NCBI RefSeq assembly: GCF_027924565.1
Contig: NZ_AP027041.1
Coordinates: forward strand, 3,410,001 to 3,474,000
Direction: 5' to 3'
DNA length: 64,000 nucleotides
From: Lysobacter auxotrophicus
Lineage (GTDB): Bacteria > Pseudomonadota > Gammaproteobacteria > Xanthomonadales > Xanthomonadaceae
Both the position numbers and the translations under genes were made by a program. The notes beneath the pieces are model-generated. The model was not told where the DNA came from. It saw only the letters and a list, made by a program, of their open reading frames with translations, and did not search any database. Shown here one piece after another: positions 43,226-52,771 of this stretch (positions are counted from its first letter, which is position 1; every line of letters begins with the position of its first letter).

Positions 43226-44398
43226 ATGGATTCCCGCGTACTGATTCGCCTTGCAGCACCGCTGGTGCTGACGACCCTGCTCATCGCCGCCGAAGCGATG
43301 GACTGGCCCTCCGCCGTGCAATGGGGCGCGCTCGTCGCCATGACGCTGGCGTGGCTGGGCTTCGCCTGGACGATGCAGCGTCCCAGCCACAACGATTCGG
43401 CGATGCTTCGCGAACAGACGCGCCTGCTCGACGACCTGCGCAACTTCGTCAATTCCGAAGTGCAGGGTTCGCGCGGCGAGATCGACCGCACCCGCACGCT
43501 GATCCGCGAGTCGGTCGCCAAGCTCGGCACCAGCTTCGAGGCGGTGAACCGCAAGTCGCGCGAGCAGAGCGAAGTGGTCTCGCGCATCATCGACCGCACC
43601 GACGGCGAACACGGCGGCGTGGACGTCTCGCGCTTCGCCCTGCAGGCCAGCCAGCAGATGGAGCAGCTCGTCGAAGCGCTGGAAGCCGTCAGCGGCCAGA
43701 GCACCACCACGGTCACGCACATCGATGCGATGGCCGAGCACCTGGACGGCATCTTCGCCCTGCTGGAAGACGTGAAGTCGATCGCCGACCAGACCAACCT
43801 GCTGGCGCTCAACGCGGCGATCGAAGCGGCGCGTGCCGGCGAGGCGGGCCGCGGCTTCGCGGTCGTCGCCGACGAGGTGCGCAACCTCTCCGAGCGCTCC
43901 ACCGCGTTCAACGAACAGATCCGCAAGCTGGCGCACAGCTCGAAGGACGCCATCGCCCGCGTCCGCGACACCGTCACCACGATGGCCTCGCGCGACATGG
44001 ACCGCTCCCGCGGTGCCCGCGCCGAAGCCGCCGCGATGCTGGAACGCGTGGACGGCATCAACCGCGGCCTGGGCAACGGCATGCGCGAGATCGCCGACTG
44101 CGGCCGCGCCATCGACGGCTCCGTCGCCGAGGCCGTGCGTTCGCTGCAGTTCGAGGACATCGCCACCCAGGCCCTGGGCGCGGCCACCACGCACCTGGAC
44201 CGCCTGAGCGCGATCAACCGCGAAGCCACCGCCCTGCACCAGCTGCTGCACAACGCCGACCGCGCCGATGCCGAAGTGCGTCAGGCCCTGCAGCAACTCG
44301 GCCAGCGCATCGCGCAGATGAAGGCCGAGTGGGAGCGTCCGCCTCACAAGGCCGTGATGCAGCAGTCGATGGATGCTGGTAGCGTCGAACTCTTCTGA
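43226..44398 (+). CDS. Short membrane-anchored methyl-accepting-type protein
   Basis: A 390-residue protein with two adjacent membrane helices (about 6-24 and 30-48) and no room for a periplasmic sensor. The rest is a helical signalling-type domain with the hairpin-tip motif ([38 protein letters not shown]) near residues 183-225. After the tip the sequence differs from standard receptors ([20 protein letters not shown]), as in a group of proteins that may bind or modulate arrays. Like CheD it ends in SVELF. It has its own FliA-type promoter. It could sense membrane or cytoplasmic cues, but its signal is unknown. Confidence 0.85.
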   Translation: MDSRVLIRLAAPLVLTTLLIAAEAMDWPSAVQWGALVAMTLAWLGFAWTMQRPSHNDSAMLREQTRLLDDLRNFVNSEVQGSRGEIDRTRTLIRESVAKLGTSFEAVNRKSREQSEVVSRIIDRTDGEHGGVDVSRFALQASQQMEQLVEALEAVSGQSTTTVTHIDAMAEHLDGIFALLEDVKSIADQTNLLALNAAIEAARAGEAGRGFAVVADEVRNLSERSTAFNEQIRKLAHSSKDAIARVRDTVTTMASRDMDRSRGARAEAAAMLERVDGINRGLGNGMREIADCGRAIDGSVAEAVRSLQFEDIATQALGAATTHLDRLSAINREATALHQLLHNADRADAEVRQALQQLGQRIAQMKAEWERPPHKAVMQQSMDAGSVELF

Positions 44399-44414
44399 CC
44401 GAACCTTCGATGGG

Positions 44415-45380
44415 ATGAACCAGATCCCCTCATCGCCGACGGGACCCACCGGGTCCCCGGGGCACCCCCCGGACGGGCGCGCAGGTTTGCGCGCCCGTTT
44501 GCGTGGGCGCAACGGGTTCCTGCTGTCGCTGGCGATGGCCGCTCTGGCGATCGTCTGGATGGCGCTCATCGCGCCCGCGCTCGCGCTGGAACTGCGCCGT
44601 TTCTTCGGCGACGCCGCGCACTGGATCGCCAACGCGCTGTCGCTTCCGCTGGTCGCCGCGCTGTTGTTCGCGATGCTGCGCCGCACGTGTTCGGACACAC
44701 GCGAGGTCGAACTCGCCGCGCACCTGCAACGCCAGCAGGAAGAGCTGCACGCGCTCAACGCGCGCCTGATCGACGTACAGGAAAGCGAACGCCGCACGCT
44801 CTCGCGCGAGCTGCACGACGACGTCGGCCAGGCGATCTCGGCGATGAAGATGGCGGCGACGTCGATCCCGGGCGAGGACGAGGAAGGACGGCGCGAAATC
44901 GTCGACGAGATCGTCGCCATCGCCGATTCGACCATCGGCAAGCTGCGCGATCTGTCGATCCTGCTGCGTCCGCCGCAACTGGATGCGCTCGGCCTGGTCG
45001 CGGCGCTTCGCTGGCAGTGCGAGCGCCTGTTCCGCCGCGGCGGCACGCCCGCGCTGGAACTGGACCTCGCACCATTGCTGGATCGCCCCGATCCCACGGT
45101 CGAGCTGGCGTGTTTCCGCATCGCACAGGAAGCGCTGACCAACGTGCTGCGGCATTCCGGCGCGGCGCAGGTGACCGTGCTGCTCGCGCCGCGCGGCGAC
45201 CAGATCCTGTTGACGATCATCGACGACGGCCGCGGCTTCGACCCCGACCACGTGCACGGCCTGGGCCTGATCGCCATGCGCGAACGCGCCACGCACCTGG
45301 GCGGCACCTTCGACATCGAAACCGTGCCCGGCGCGGGCACGTGCATCCGCGCGTGCCTGCCGGTGAGTGTGCGGGGGTAA
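44415..45380 (+). CDS. NarL-class sensor histidine kinase, orphan
   Basis: A 321-residue kinase with two predicted membrane helices (about 33-57 and 70-88) and almost no external loop. The HisKA_3 dimerisation domain has ESERRTLSRELHDDVGQAIS with phospho-acceptor His134, and the HATPase domain (about 225-315) has DDGRGFDPDHVHGLGLIAMR. Kinases of this class act on LuxR/NarL-type regulators with a helix-turn-helix. No such regulator is in the window, and downstream is a 911-base repeat block. The cognate regulator may lie elsewhere. It starts 16 bases after the preceding gene, so it may share its FliA-type promoter. Confidence 0.88.
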   Translation: MNQIPSSPTGPTGSPGHPPDGRAGLRARLRGRNGFLLSLAMAALAIVWMALIAPALALELRRFFGDAAHWIANALSLPLVAALLFAMLRRTCSDTREVELAAHLQRQQEELHALNARLIDVQESERRTLSRELHDDVGQAISAMKMAATSIPGEDEEGRREIVDEIVAIADSTIGKLRDLSILLRPPQLDALGLVAALRWQCERLFRRGGTPALELDLAPLLDRPDPTVELACFRIAQEALTNVLRHSGAAQVTVLLAPRGDQILLTIIDDGRGFDPDHVHGLGLIAMRERATHLGGTFDIETVPGAGTCIRACLPVSVRG

Positions 45381-45392
45381 TCGGGCGGCCAG

Positions 45393-46241
45393 CCCCGGGT
45401 GCGCTTCGCTTACCCGGGCTACAAGAGCGAGCACTGCGCGTGCGGGCGAGATCGCATGTCCCGACCCTCACCCCAACCCCTCTCCCGGTGGGAGAGGGGC
45501 TGAAACCGTCATCCCGGCGAAGGCCGGGACCCAGGCCGGTTACGGATGGGCACCACGACAAGGGCCAACCACCCTCACCGTCATTCCAGCGAAAGCTGGA
45601 ACCCATTTTGATTTTCGGCTGTTGTCGTATTTGTGGACTGCGCATCGGAAACGTAGCGAGCCCCCGGGTGCGCTTCGCTTACCCGGGCTACAAAAGCGAG
45701 CACTGCGCGTGCGAGCGCGATCGCGTGTCCCGACCCTCACCCCAACCCCTCTCCCAGTGGGAGAGGGGCTAAAACCGTCATCCCGGCGAAGGCCGGGACC
45801 CAGGCCGGTTACGGATGGGCACTACGACAACAGCCAACCACCCCCACCGTCATTCCAGCGAAAGCTGGAACCCATTTTGATTTTCGGCTGTTGTCGTATT
45901 TGTGGACTGCGCATCCGAAACGTGGCGAACCCCCGGGTGCGCTTCGCTTACCCGGGCTACAAGAGCGAGCACTGCGCGTGCGAGCGCGATCGCACGTCCC
46001 GCCCCTCACCCCAACCCCTCTCCCGGTGGGAGAGGGGCTAAACCCGTCATCCCGGCGAAGGCCGGGACCCAGGCCGGGCATACGGAACCAGGTATGTTGC
46101 GCGTGGGCACTCCGACAACGGCGAACCACCTCACCGTCATCCCGGCGAAGGCCGGGGCCCAGGCCGGTTACCGATGGACACTCCGATTACGGCCAACCAT
46201 CCCACCGTCATTCCAGCGAAAGCTGGAACCCATTTTGCTCT
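45393..46241 (+). repeat. Three-copy 269-bp composite tandem repeat
   Basis: The 911-base gap after the kinase is built of units starting at 45393, 45662 and 45931, an exact 269-base period. Each unit contains, in order, half a family A element (CCCCGGGTGCGCTTCGC), a GAGCACTGCGCGTGCG spacer, a family B palindrome, a CATCCCGGCGAAGGCCGGGA palindrome, and a family C element, then TTTTCGGCTGTTGTCG. Copies 1 and 2 differ by scattered substitutions; copy 3 has an internal duplication and a different end. No gene was seen. Confidence 0.93.
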
Positions 46242-46291
46242 TGATCTGCCGCGCTCGACGCAAGTCCGCAGCTGCCGCGACGCGGCACCGA

Positions 46292-47293
46292 TCAGCCCCG
46301 CTTCGCCTTCCACGCCGCCAGCAGCACCGCGGCGGCGGATGCGACATTCAGGCTTTCGACCAGTCCCGTGCCCGGGATCGACAAGCGCAGGTCGCAAGCG
46401 GCGGCGAGATCGCGGTCCATGCCCTCGCCTTCCGCGCCGAGCACGTAGATCGTGCGCTCGGGCAACGGCGCGGCGAACACGTCGGTGCCGCCGTTCACCA
46501 CCGTGGCGGCGAGGGTGAAGCCCGCGCCGCGCAGCTGCGCGATGGCGTTGTCCTCGCGGCCAAGGCGCACGAGCGGCACGGCTTCGGCGCCGCCTTCGGC
46601 CACGCGCGCGGCGGCGCCGGACAACGACAGGTTCGAGTGCTTCGGCAGCAGTATCGCCGCCACGCCGAAGTGCGCCGCCGAGCGCAGGATCGCGCCGAAG
46701 TTGTGCGGATTGCCGACGCCGTCCAGCCAGATCGCGCATTGCGGGCCGGACGGCAGATCGCGCAGCCACGTCGACAGCGGCAGCGGTTCCTCGCGCAGGA
46801 CGTCCGCGACGACGCCTTCGTGGTGGCTGCTCGCCGCGAGCTTGTGCAGGTCGAGTTCGTCGACGACGCGATAGCCCACGCGATTGGCGACGCACCACTT
46901 CAGCAGCGGCTGCAACGCGGGGATGCGTGCTTCGGCGAGGTAGAGCTTGCGGATCGCCTGCGGGCGGCGCGAGAACACCGCCTGGATCGCGTTGAGGCCG
47001 TACAGGCGCAGCTCGGCGCTGCGTCGCTCGCGTGCGGGATGCGCCGCGTGCTCGGCGTCGTGCGCGAACGCGTCCGGCTCGCCCTCGTGCGCGTGCTCCA
47101 CGCGCGGACGCGCGGCGCGCTGCGCGTCGTGTTCGGCGCGATCGCGACGGAAACGCGTGGTGTTGTCTTCGAAGCGCTCCTTGCGGCTGCGCACATGCGT
47201 GCCGCCGCCCCACGGGGACGCGCCCTCACGCGAAGGCGGGGCGGGCGGACGCGGGCCACGGGGCGGACGATTGGGCGGATCACGGTGCGTCAC
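46292..47293 (-). CDS. TrmH/SpoU-family RNA 2'-O-methyltransferase (RlmB-like)
   Basis: A 333-residue protein. The first ~95 residues are Arg/His/Pro-rich and probably disordered. An RNA-binding substrate domain follows (RLYGLNAIQAVFSRRPQAIR), then the SPOUT methyltransferase domain with motif 1 (DGVGNPHNFGAILRSAAHFG), motif 2 (IYVLGAEGEGM) and motif 3 (IPGTGLVESLNVASAAAVLL), which form the knotted SAM site. The family includes RlmB (23S rRNA G2251); the exact target base is not proven. GTG 47293 is chosen because AAGGAG lies 5 bases before it; it overlaps the preceding acetyltransferase gene by 14 bases. Confidence 0.85.
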   Translation of the reverse strand: MTHRDPPNRPPRGPRPPAPPSREGASPWGGGTHVRSRKERFEDNTTRFRRDRAEHDAQRAARPRVEHAHEGEPDAFAHDAEHAAHPARERRSAELRLYGLNAIQAVFSRRPQAIRKLYLAEARIPALQPLLKWCVANRVGYRVVDELDLHKLAASSHHEGVVADVLREEPLPLSTWLRDLPSGPQCAIWLDGVGNPHNFGAILRSAAHFGVAAILLPKHSNLSLSGAAARVAEGGAEAVPLVRLGREDNAIAQLRGAGFTLAATVVNGGTDVFAAPLPERTIYVLGAEGEGMDRDLAAACDLRLSIPGTGLVESLNVASAAAVLLAAWKAKRG

Positions 47294-47849
47294 ACAGACT
47301 CCTTCGTACTCTGGCGAACACACGCACGTCGCGCGGCTCGCCGTTCTTCACGAGGGCGCAGCGTGCGACGCCCTCTTCGATGAAACCGTTCTTCAGCAGC
47401 ACGCGCGCCGACGCCTCGTTGAACCCGAGCACCGTCGCCTGCAGGCGGAACAGCGCCAGGCGCTGCATCGCCCAGGGCGCGTACGTCGCGACCACGCGCG
47501 TCATCAGACCGCGTCCCCACAACGACTTGCCGAGCCAGTAACCCAGTTCGGCGCAATGCCCGCGTTCGGCATCGCCGGGCCGCGCGCCGATGCCGCCGCA
47601 GGCGTGGCCGTCCACTTCGATGGCGAACACCGGATCGTCCAGATCGACCACGGCGCCGGACAGGAAACGCTCGCCGTCCTCGCGCGTGTACGGATGCGGA
47701 AAGCGGCTGCTGAGCCCGCGCACGACGTCGGCGTCGTTGGCGTGGCGCAGGAGCGAGTCCAGGTCCGACGGACGCCACGGCCGCAGCACGAAGCCCTCGC
47801 CGGTCAGGCGTTCGGACTCGAATCGGGAACTGGGCGCGAGGGCGGGCAT
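47280..47849 (-). CDS. GNAT-family N-acetyltransferase (RimJ/RimL-like)
   Basis: A 189-residue acetyltransferase of the RimJ/RimL branch: the N-terminal ESERLTGEGFVLRPWRPSDL strand-helix, the mid part GGIGARPGDAERGHCAELGY, the acetyl-CoA-binding LGKSLWGRGLMTRVVATYA and the closing NEASARVLLKNGFIEEG. Members modify ribosomal proteins or small amines; the substrate here is not evident. The ATG at 47849 gives the normal length. It is co-transcribed with, and overlaps, the downstream methyltransferase gene. Confidence 0.85.
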   Translation of the reverse strand: MPALAPSSRFESERLTGEGFVLRPWRPSDLDSLLRHANDADVVRGLSSRFPHPYTREDGERFLSGAVVDLDDPVFAIEVDGHACGGIGARPGDAERGHCAELGYWLGKSLWGRGLMTRVVATYAPWAMQRLALFRLQATVLGFNEASARVLLKNGFIEEGVARCALVKNGEPRDVRVFARVRRSLCDAP

Positions 47850-47948
47850 GCGTACAGGGTACCCGCGCCGGGGCGGAGGCACCCGAACCGCGCGTTCAGC
47901 CGGCCCGGCGCCCACCCGTTGCGGGATGGGCGACGGCGCGCATCGGAA

Positions 47949-49505
47949 TCAGCCTTCGCCCTGCAGCGAGGGGTGCGCCGGCGTAGCGGCAGCGGGCTCG
48001 GCCGCCGGCTGCGTGCCCGCACGGCCGCGCCAGAAATCGGCGTTGCGGATGCCCAGCGCGTCCGGATCGAACACCGGGTCCAGGCCGAGCTTCTTCTGCC
48101 GTTCGTAATCGCGCAGCGCGATCATCGCCGGCTTGGCGAGGATCAGGATCGCGACGATGTTGAGCCACGCCATCAGGCCCACGCCGATGTCGCCCAGCGC
48201 CCAGGCCACCGACGCGTTGTGCGAGGCGCCGAAGATCACCATCGCGATGATGCCCAGGCGCAGCAGCAGCACCGTCAGCGGGCGGCGACGGCCGCCGTTG
48301 ACGTAGGCGAGGTTGGTTTCGGCCATGTAGTAATAGGCCATGATCGTGGTGAAGGCGAAGAAGAACAGCGCCAGTGCGACGAAGCCCGCCCCCCAGCCGG
48401 GCAGCACCGATTCCACCGCCGCCTGCGCGAAGCCAGGACCGGGCTCGGTGCCCGCCAGTCCCGAATACAGCGCCGCGCCGTCGGCGCCGACCACGTTGTA
48501 GCGGCCCGTGGACAGGATCAGGAAGGCGGTGGCGGTGCACACCATCATCGTGTCGAAGTAGATCGCGAACGCCTGCACGTAACCCTGCTTGGCCGGGTGC
48601 GAAACCTCCGCGGCGGCGGCCGCGTGCGGGCCGGTGCCCTGCCCGGCTTCGTTGGCGTAGATGCCGCGCTTGACGCCCCATTCCACCGCCAGGCCGAGCA
48701 GCGCGCCGTACGCCGCGTGGCCGCCGAACGCGCTGGAGAAGATCATGCCGAACATCTCCGGCACCTGGTCGGCGTTCATCGCCATCACGACCACGGCCAT
48801 CAGGATGTAACCCATCGCCATGAACGGCACGACGATCTCGGCGAAGTTGGCGATGCGCTTCACGCCGCCGAAGATGATGATGGCCAGCAGCACCGACACC
48901 GCCGCCCCGATGCCGAGCTTGAACGCGTCGCGCGCGTCCATGCCCAGCCATTGGCCGTCGAGCGAACCGCACAGCGCCGAGCCGTGGCACACGTTGGCGG
49001 CGCTGTCGGCGATGGCGTTGGCCTGCACGCCGGGCATCAGGAAGCCGGTCGCGGCGATCGTGGCGATCGCGAAGGCCATCGCGTACCACTTCAGGCCCAT
49101 GGCCTTTTCGATGTAGTACGCCGGGCCGCCGCGGTAGCGGCCTTCGGCGTCCTTGGTCTTGTAGATCTGCGCGAGCGTGGATTCCACGTAGGACGTGGAC
49201 GCGCCGAGGAAGCCCATCACCCACATCCAGAAGATCGCGCCCGGCCCGCCGAACGCGATCGCCGTGGCGACGCCGGCGATGTTGCCGATGCCGATGCGCC
49301 CGGCCATCGACATCGCCAGGGCCTGGAACGAGGACACGCCCGCGTCGGACTTCTGCCCGCCCACGGTGAGGCGGAACATCTCGACGAAGCCGCGCACCTG
49401 CATGAAGCGGGTGCGGACGCTGAAGTACAGGCCGGCGGCCAGGCACATGAAGATCAGTGCCTGGCTCCAGACGATGCCGTTGATGGCGCTAAGGACGGTT
49501 TCCAC
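47949..49505 (-). CDS. Alanine/glycine:cation symporter (AGCS family)
   Basis: A 518-residue inner-membrane transporter with about ten to eleven helices. AGCS signatures are clear: SSFQALAMSMAGRIGIGNIA near residues 58-77, GGPGAIFWMW, RGGPAYYIEKAMG, and the NEAGQGTGPHAAAAAEVSHP segment. It imports small neutral amino acids with sodium or protons; which amino acid is not predictable. The last ~25 residues are Ala/Pro-rich and may be untypical. It is a single-gene unit about 100 bases beyond the RND permease gene on the same strand. Confidence 0.92.
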   Translation of the reverse strand: METVLSAINGIVWSQALIFMCLAAGLYFSVRTRFMQVRGFVEMFRLTVGGQKSDAGVSSFQALAMSMAGRIGIGNIAGVATAIAFGGPGAIFWMWVMGFLGASTSYVESTLAQIYKTKDAEGRYRGGPAYYIEKAMGLKWYAMAFAIATIAATGFLMPGVQANAIADSAANVCHGSALCGSLDGQWLGMDARDAFKLGIGAAVSVLLAIIIFGGVKRIANFAEIVVPFMAMGYILMAVVVMAMNADQVPEMFGMIFSSAFGGHAAYGALLGLAVEWGVKRGIYANEAGQGTGPHAAAAAEVSHPAKQGYVQAFAIYFDTMMVCTATAFLILSTGRYNVVGADGAALYSGLAGTEPGPGFAQAAVESVLPGWGAGFVALALFFFAFTTIMAYYYMAETNLAYVNGGRRRPLTVLLLRLGIIAMVIFGASHNASVAWALGDIGVGLMAWLNIVAILILAKPAMIALRDYERQKKLGLDPVFDPDALGIRNADFWRGRAGTQPAAEPAAATPAHPSLQGEG

Positions 49506-49615
49506 GCTGGCTCCCGGACGGAGGAAAGGACGCGCCCCGTCGTCGGGGAACCGCCCGATTCTGCATGAAAGCCACGCGCGATGCGTGGCCCTTGCGCCCG
49601 GTTACGCGAATCGCA

Positions 49616-52600
49616 TCACGCGTGCCCGCCCACCGACGGCGTGCTCGCCTCCAGCTTCTCCAGCTCCTGCCCGACGGCCTCCGGCGAGCGCGTGTACTTG
49701 GCCAGCAGCACGTAGAACGCCGGCACGACGAACAGCGACAGCAGCGTGGAGAACGACACGCCGAAGATCACCACGATGCCGATCGTCGCGCGGCTCGCCG
49801 AGCCGGGGCCGCCGGCGAGCACCAGCGGGATCGCGCCCACCACCGTCGCGATCGACGTCATCAGGATCGGGCGCAGGCGCACCGAGGACGACTCGACGAT
49901 CGCGTCGCGGATGCTGCGGCCTTCGTCGCGCAGCTGGTTGGCGAACTCGACGATGAGGATGCCGTTCTTCGCCGCCAGGCCCACCAGCATCACGATGCCG
50001 ATCTGGCTGAACAGGTTGAGCGTGCCGCCTGTCACCGCAAGTCCAATCAGCGCGCCGAGCACGCCCAGCGGCACGGTGAGCATGATGACGAACGGGTGGA
50101 TGAAGCTTTCGAACTGCGCGGCGAGCACGAGGTACACGACCAGCAGCGCCAGGGTGAAGGTCAGCAGCACCGCGCCGCCGGCCTGGATGTACTCGCGCGA
50201 TTCGCCCTTCCAGTCGATCTGCGCGTGGTCCGGCAGCTCGGTGCGCACGCTGTCTTCGAGCCAGGCGATGGCCTCGCCCATCGGATAGCCCGGCGTCAGG
50301 CCGGCGCTGATGGTGATGGCGCGCAGGCGGTTGAAGCGGTTGAGGCTGCCGGGCTCGGCGAGTTCGCGCAGCGTCACCAGGTTCGACAGCGGGATCAGCG
50401 CGCCGTCGCGCGAGCGCACCTGGATCGCCGCCAGATCTTCCGGCGAGGCGCGCAGTTCGCGGTCGGACTGCACGATCACGTCGTATTCCTCGCCGTTCTG
50501 CACGAACGTGGTGACGCGACGGCTGCCCATCATGGTTTCCAGCGCGTGGCCGATGTCGGTCACCGGCACGCCGAGGTCGGCCGCACGCTGGCGATCGATC
50601 TCCACGCGCATCTGCGGGCGCGTTTCCTTGTAGTCCGAATCGACCGAGAAGAAGCCCGGGTTGGCTTCCATCTTCGCGATGAGCTTGTCGCGCCATTGCG
50701 CGAGTTCGGCGTACTCCGGGCCGCCCAGCACGATGTTGATCGGCTGGCCGCGCGAACGCACCAGGCCGCCGGACACCTGCGGCATCGCGCGCACGCCGGG
50801 CAGCTTGCCCAGCTCGCCGCGCAGCGAATCGGCGACGTCGGCGGTGGAGGTCTTGCGGTCCTTCCAGTCCTGCAGGAATACCGCGATGCGCCCGGTGTGC
50901 ATTTCCTCGCTCGCGCCGAAACCGCCGGGCACGCGCGGGTTGTAGCGCTGGATCGTCTGGCCTTCGCCGGTGTGCGCGGCGACGATCTTCTCGACCTGCT
51001 GCACCTGGTTCACGGTGTAGTCGAAACCGGCGCCTTCCGGGCCCTGGATCATGATCTGGAACGAGCCGCGGTCTTCGGCGGGCGCCAGTTCCGACGGCAC
51101 CAGCTTCAGCAGCAGGCCGCTGACGACGATGGTCGCCAGCATCACGCCGACGACGAGCATCCAGATGCGCGAGGTGGCAAGCCCGGTCGTGCGCGAGAGC
51201 AGCCCGCGATAGCGCGAAGTGACGCCGTCCAGCCGCGCGTTGACCCAGCGGTGCACGACGTTCGACTTCTCCTGGCTGTGCGGGCGCACGAGCTTCGAGG
51301 ACATCATCGGCGTAAGCGTCAGCGCGACGAAGGCCGAGATCGCCACCGCGCCGGCGAGCGCGACGGAGAGTTCGCGGAACAGGCGACCGGTGTTGCCTTC
51401 CATGAAGCCGACCGGCAGGAACACCGCGACCAGCACGGCGGTGGTCGCGATCACCGCGAACGCCACCTGCTGCGTGCCGCGCTTGGCGGCGACCAGGCGG
51501 GGCTCGCCGAGGTCCGTGCGTCGCTGGATGTTCTCCAGCACGACGATGGCGTCGTCGACCACCAGGCCGATCGCCAGCACCAGGGCGAGCAGCGTCAGCA
51601 GGTTGATCGAGAACCCGAACAGGTAGAGCGGGATGAACGCGGCGATCAGGCATACCGGCACGGTGACTGCCGGGATCAGCGCGGCGCGGAAGCTGCCGAG
51701 GAACAGCCAGATCACCACCAGCACCAGCACGATCGCCTCGATCAGCGTGTGGTACACGCGCTCGACGGCCGACTCGATGAAGATCGTGGTGTCGAAGGCG
51801 ACGAAGATCTTCGTGCCTTCCGGCAGCGTCTTCTGCACCTTCTCGGCTTCCTCGCGCACGGCGCGCGCGACGTCGAGGCTGTTCGCGGTGGACGTCTTGA
51901 CGATGCCCAGGCCAATGTTCGGCTCGCCGTTGCTGCGGTAGTACGCGCGGCGTTCGGCCGAGGCCAGCTCGATGCGCGAGACATCGCCCAGGCGCACGAC
52001 GTAGCCGTCGGTGCCCTTGCCCAGCGGGATCTGCGCGAAGTCTTCCGGCTTCTGGTAGCTGCGCGCCACGCGCAGGGTGAAGTCGCGCGCGTTGGATTCG
52101 ATGCGGCCGGCGGGAAGCTCGACGTTCTCGGCTTCCAGCGCGTTCTCCACTTCGTTGACGGTGATGCCGCGCGCGGCGAGCGCGTCGCGATCCAGCCAGA
52201 TGCGCATCGCGTAGCGCTGCTGCCCGCCGATGCGCACCTGCGCGACGCCGTCGACGGAGGACAGGCGATCGACGACGTAGCGCTCGGCGTAGTCCGACAG
52301 CTGCAGCGTGTCCATGCGCGTGGAGCTCATGTTCAGCCACAGGATCGGGTCGGCGTCGGATTCGACCTTCTCCACTTCCGGCGGATCGGCTTCGTCCGGC
52401 ATGCGGTCGAGCACGCGGCTCACCGCGTCGCGCACGTCGTTGGCGGCCGCTTCGATCTCGCGGTTGAGCGTGAACTCGATGCTGATCGACGCGCGGCCGT
52501 TGACGCTGCGCGATTCGATGGACTCGATGCCTTCGATGCCGGCGAGCGCGTCTTCCAGGATCTGCGTGATGCGCGTTTCCACCACCGCCGCCGAGGCGCC

Positions 52601-52756
52601 GGGGTAGTTCACCTGCACCGAGACGATGGGCGGGTCGATGGCCGGCAGTTCGCGCAACGTGAGGCGCGAGAACGCCATCACGCCGAGCACGATGATGAGC
52701 AGGCTCATCACCGTGGCGAAGACGGGACGGCGGATCGACAGGTCGGACAGGTTCAT
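49616..52756 (-). CDS. RND efflux pump inner-membrane permease (HAE-1 type)
   Basis: A 1046-residue AcrB-family pump protomer with 12 helices and two large periplasmic loops. Start MNLSDLSIRRPVFATVMSLL is typical. The proton-relay acidic pair lies in LAIGLVVDDAIVVLENIQRR, and the partner Lys in GLAAKNGILIVEFANQLRDE. The subgroup is the one with short adaptors (MexF/MdtB-like), which exports drugs, dyes or solvents; the substrate is unknown. Two very long frames on other frames and strands over this gene are composition shadows. It follows the adaptor gene by 15 bases. No outer-membrane TolC/OprM gene is in the window. Confidence 0.95.
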   Translation of the reverse strand: MNLSDLSIRRPVFATVMSLLIIVLGVMAFSRLTLRELPAIDPPIVSVQVNYPGASAAVVETRITQILEDALAGIEGIESIESRSVNGRASISIEFTLNREIEAAANDVRDAVSRVLDRMPDEADPPEVEKVESDADPILWLNMSSTRMDTLQLSDYAERYVVDRLSSVDGVAQVRIGGQQRYAMRIWLDRDALAARGITVNEVENALEAENVELPAGRIESNARDFTLRVARSYQKPEDFAQIPLGKGTDGYVVRLGDVSRIELASAERRAYYRSNGEPNIGLGIVKTSTANSLDVARAVREEAEKVQKTLPEGTKIFVAFDTTIFIESAVERVYHTLIEAIVLVLVVIWLFLGSFRAALIPAVTVPVCLIAAFIPLYLFGFSINLLTLLALVLAIGLVVDDAIVVLENIQRRTDLGEPRLVAAKRGTQQVAFAVIATTAVLVAVFLPVGFMEGNTGRLFRELSVALAGAVAISAFVALTLTPMMSSKLVRPHSQEKSNVVHRWVNARLDGVTSRYRGLLSRTTGLATSRIWMLVVGVMLATIVVSGLLLKLVPSELAPAEDRGSFQIMIQGPEGAGFDYTVNQVQQVEKIVAAHTGEGQTIQRYNPRVPGGFGASEEMHTGRIAVFLQDWKDRKTSTADVADSLRGELGKLPGVRAMPQVSGGLVRSRGQPINIVLGGPEYAELAQWRDKLIAKMEANPGFFSVDSDYKETRPQMRVEIDRQRAADLGVPVTDIGHALETMMGSRRVTTFVQNGEEYDVIVQSDRELRASPEDLAAIQVRSRDGALIPLSNLVTLRELAEPGSLNRFNRLRAITISAGLTPGYPMGEAIAWLEDSVRTELPDHAQIDWKGESREYIQAGGAVLLTFTLALLVVYLVLAAQFESFIHPFVIMLTVPLGVLGALIGLAVTGGTLNLFSQIGIVMLVGLAAKNGILIVEFANQLRDEGRSIRDAIVESSSVRLRPILMTSIATVVGAIPLVLAGGPGSASRATIGIVVIFGVSFSTLLSLFVVPAFYVLLAKYTRSPEAVGQELEKLEASTPSVGGHA

Positions 52757-52771
52757 GGCGTTCGCCCCGGA

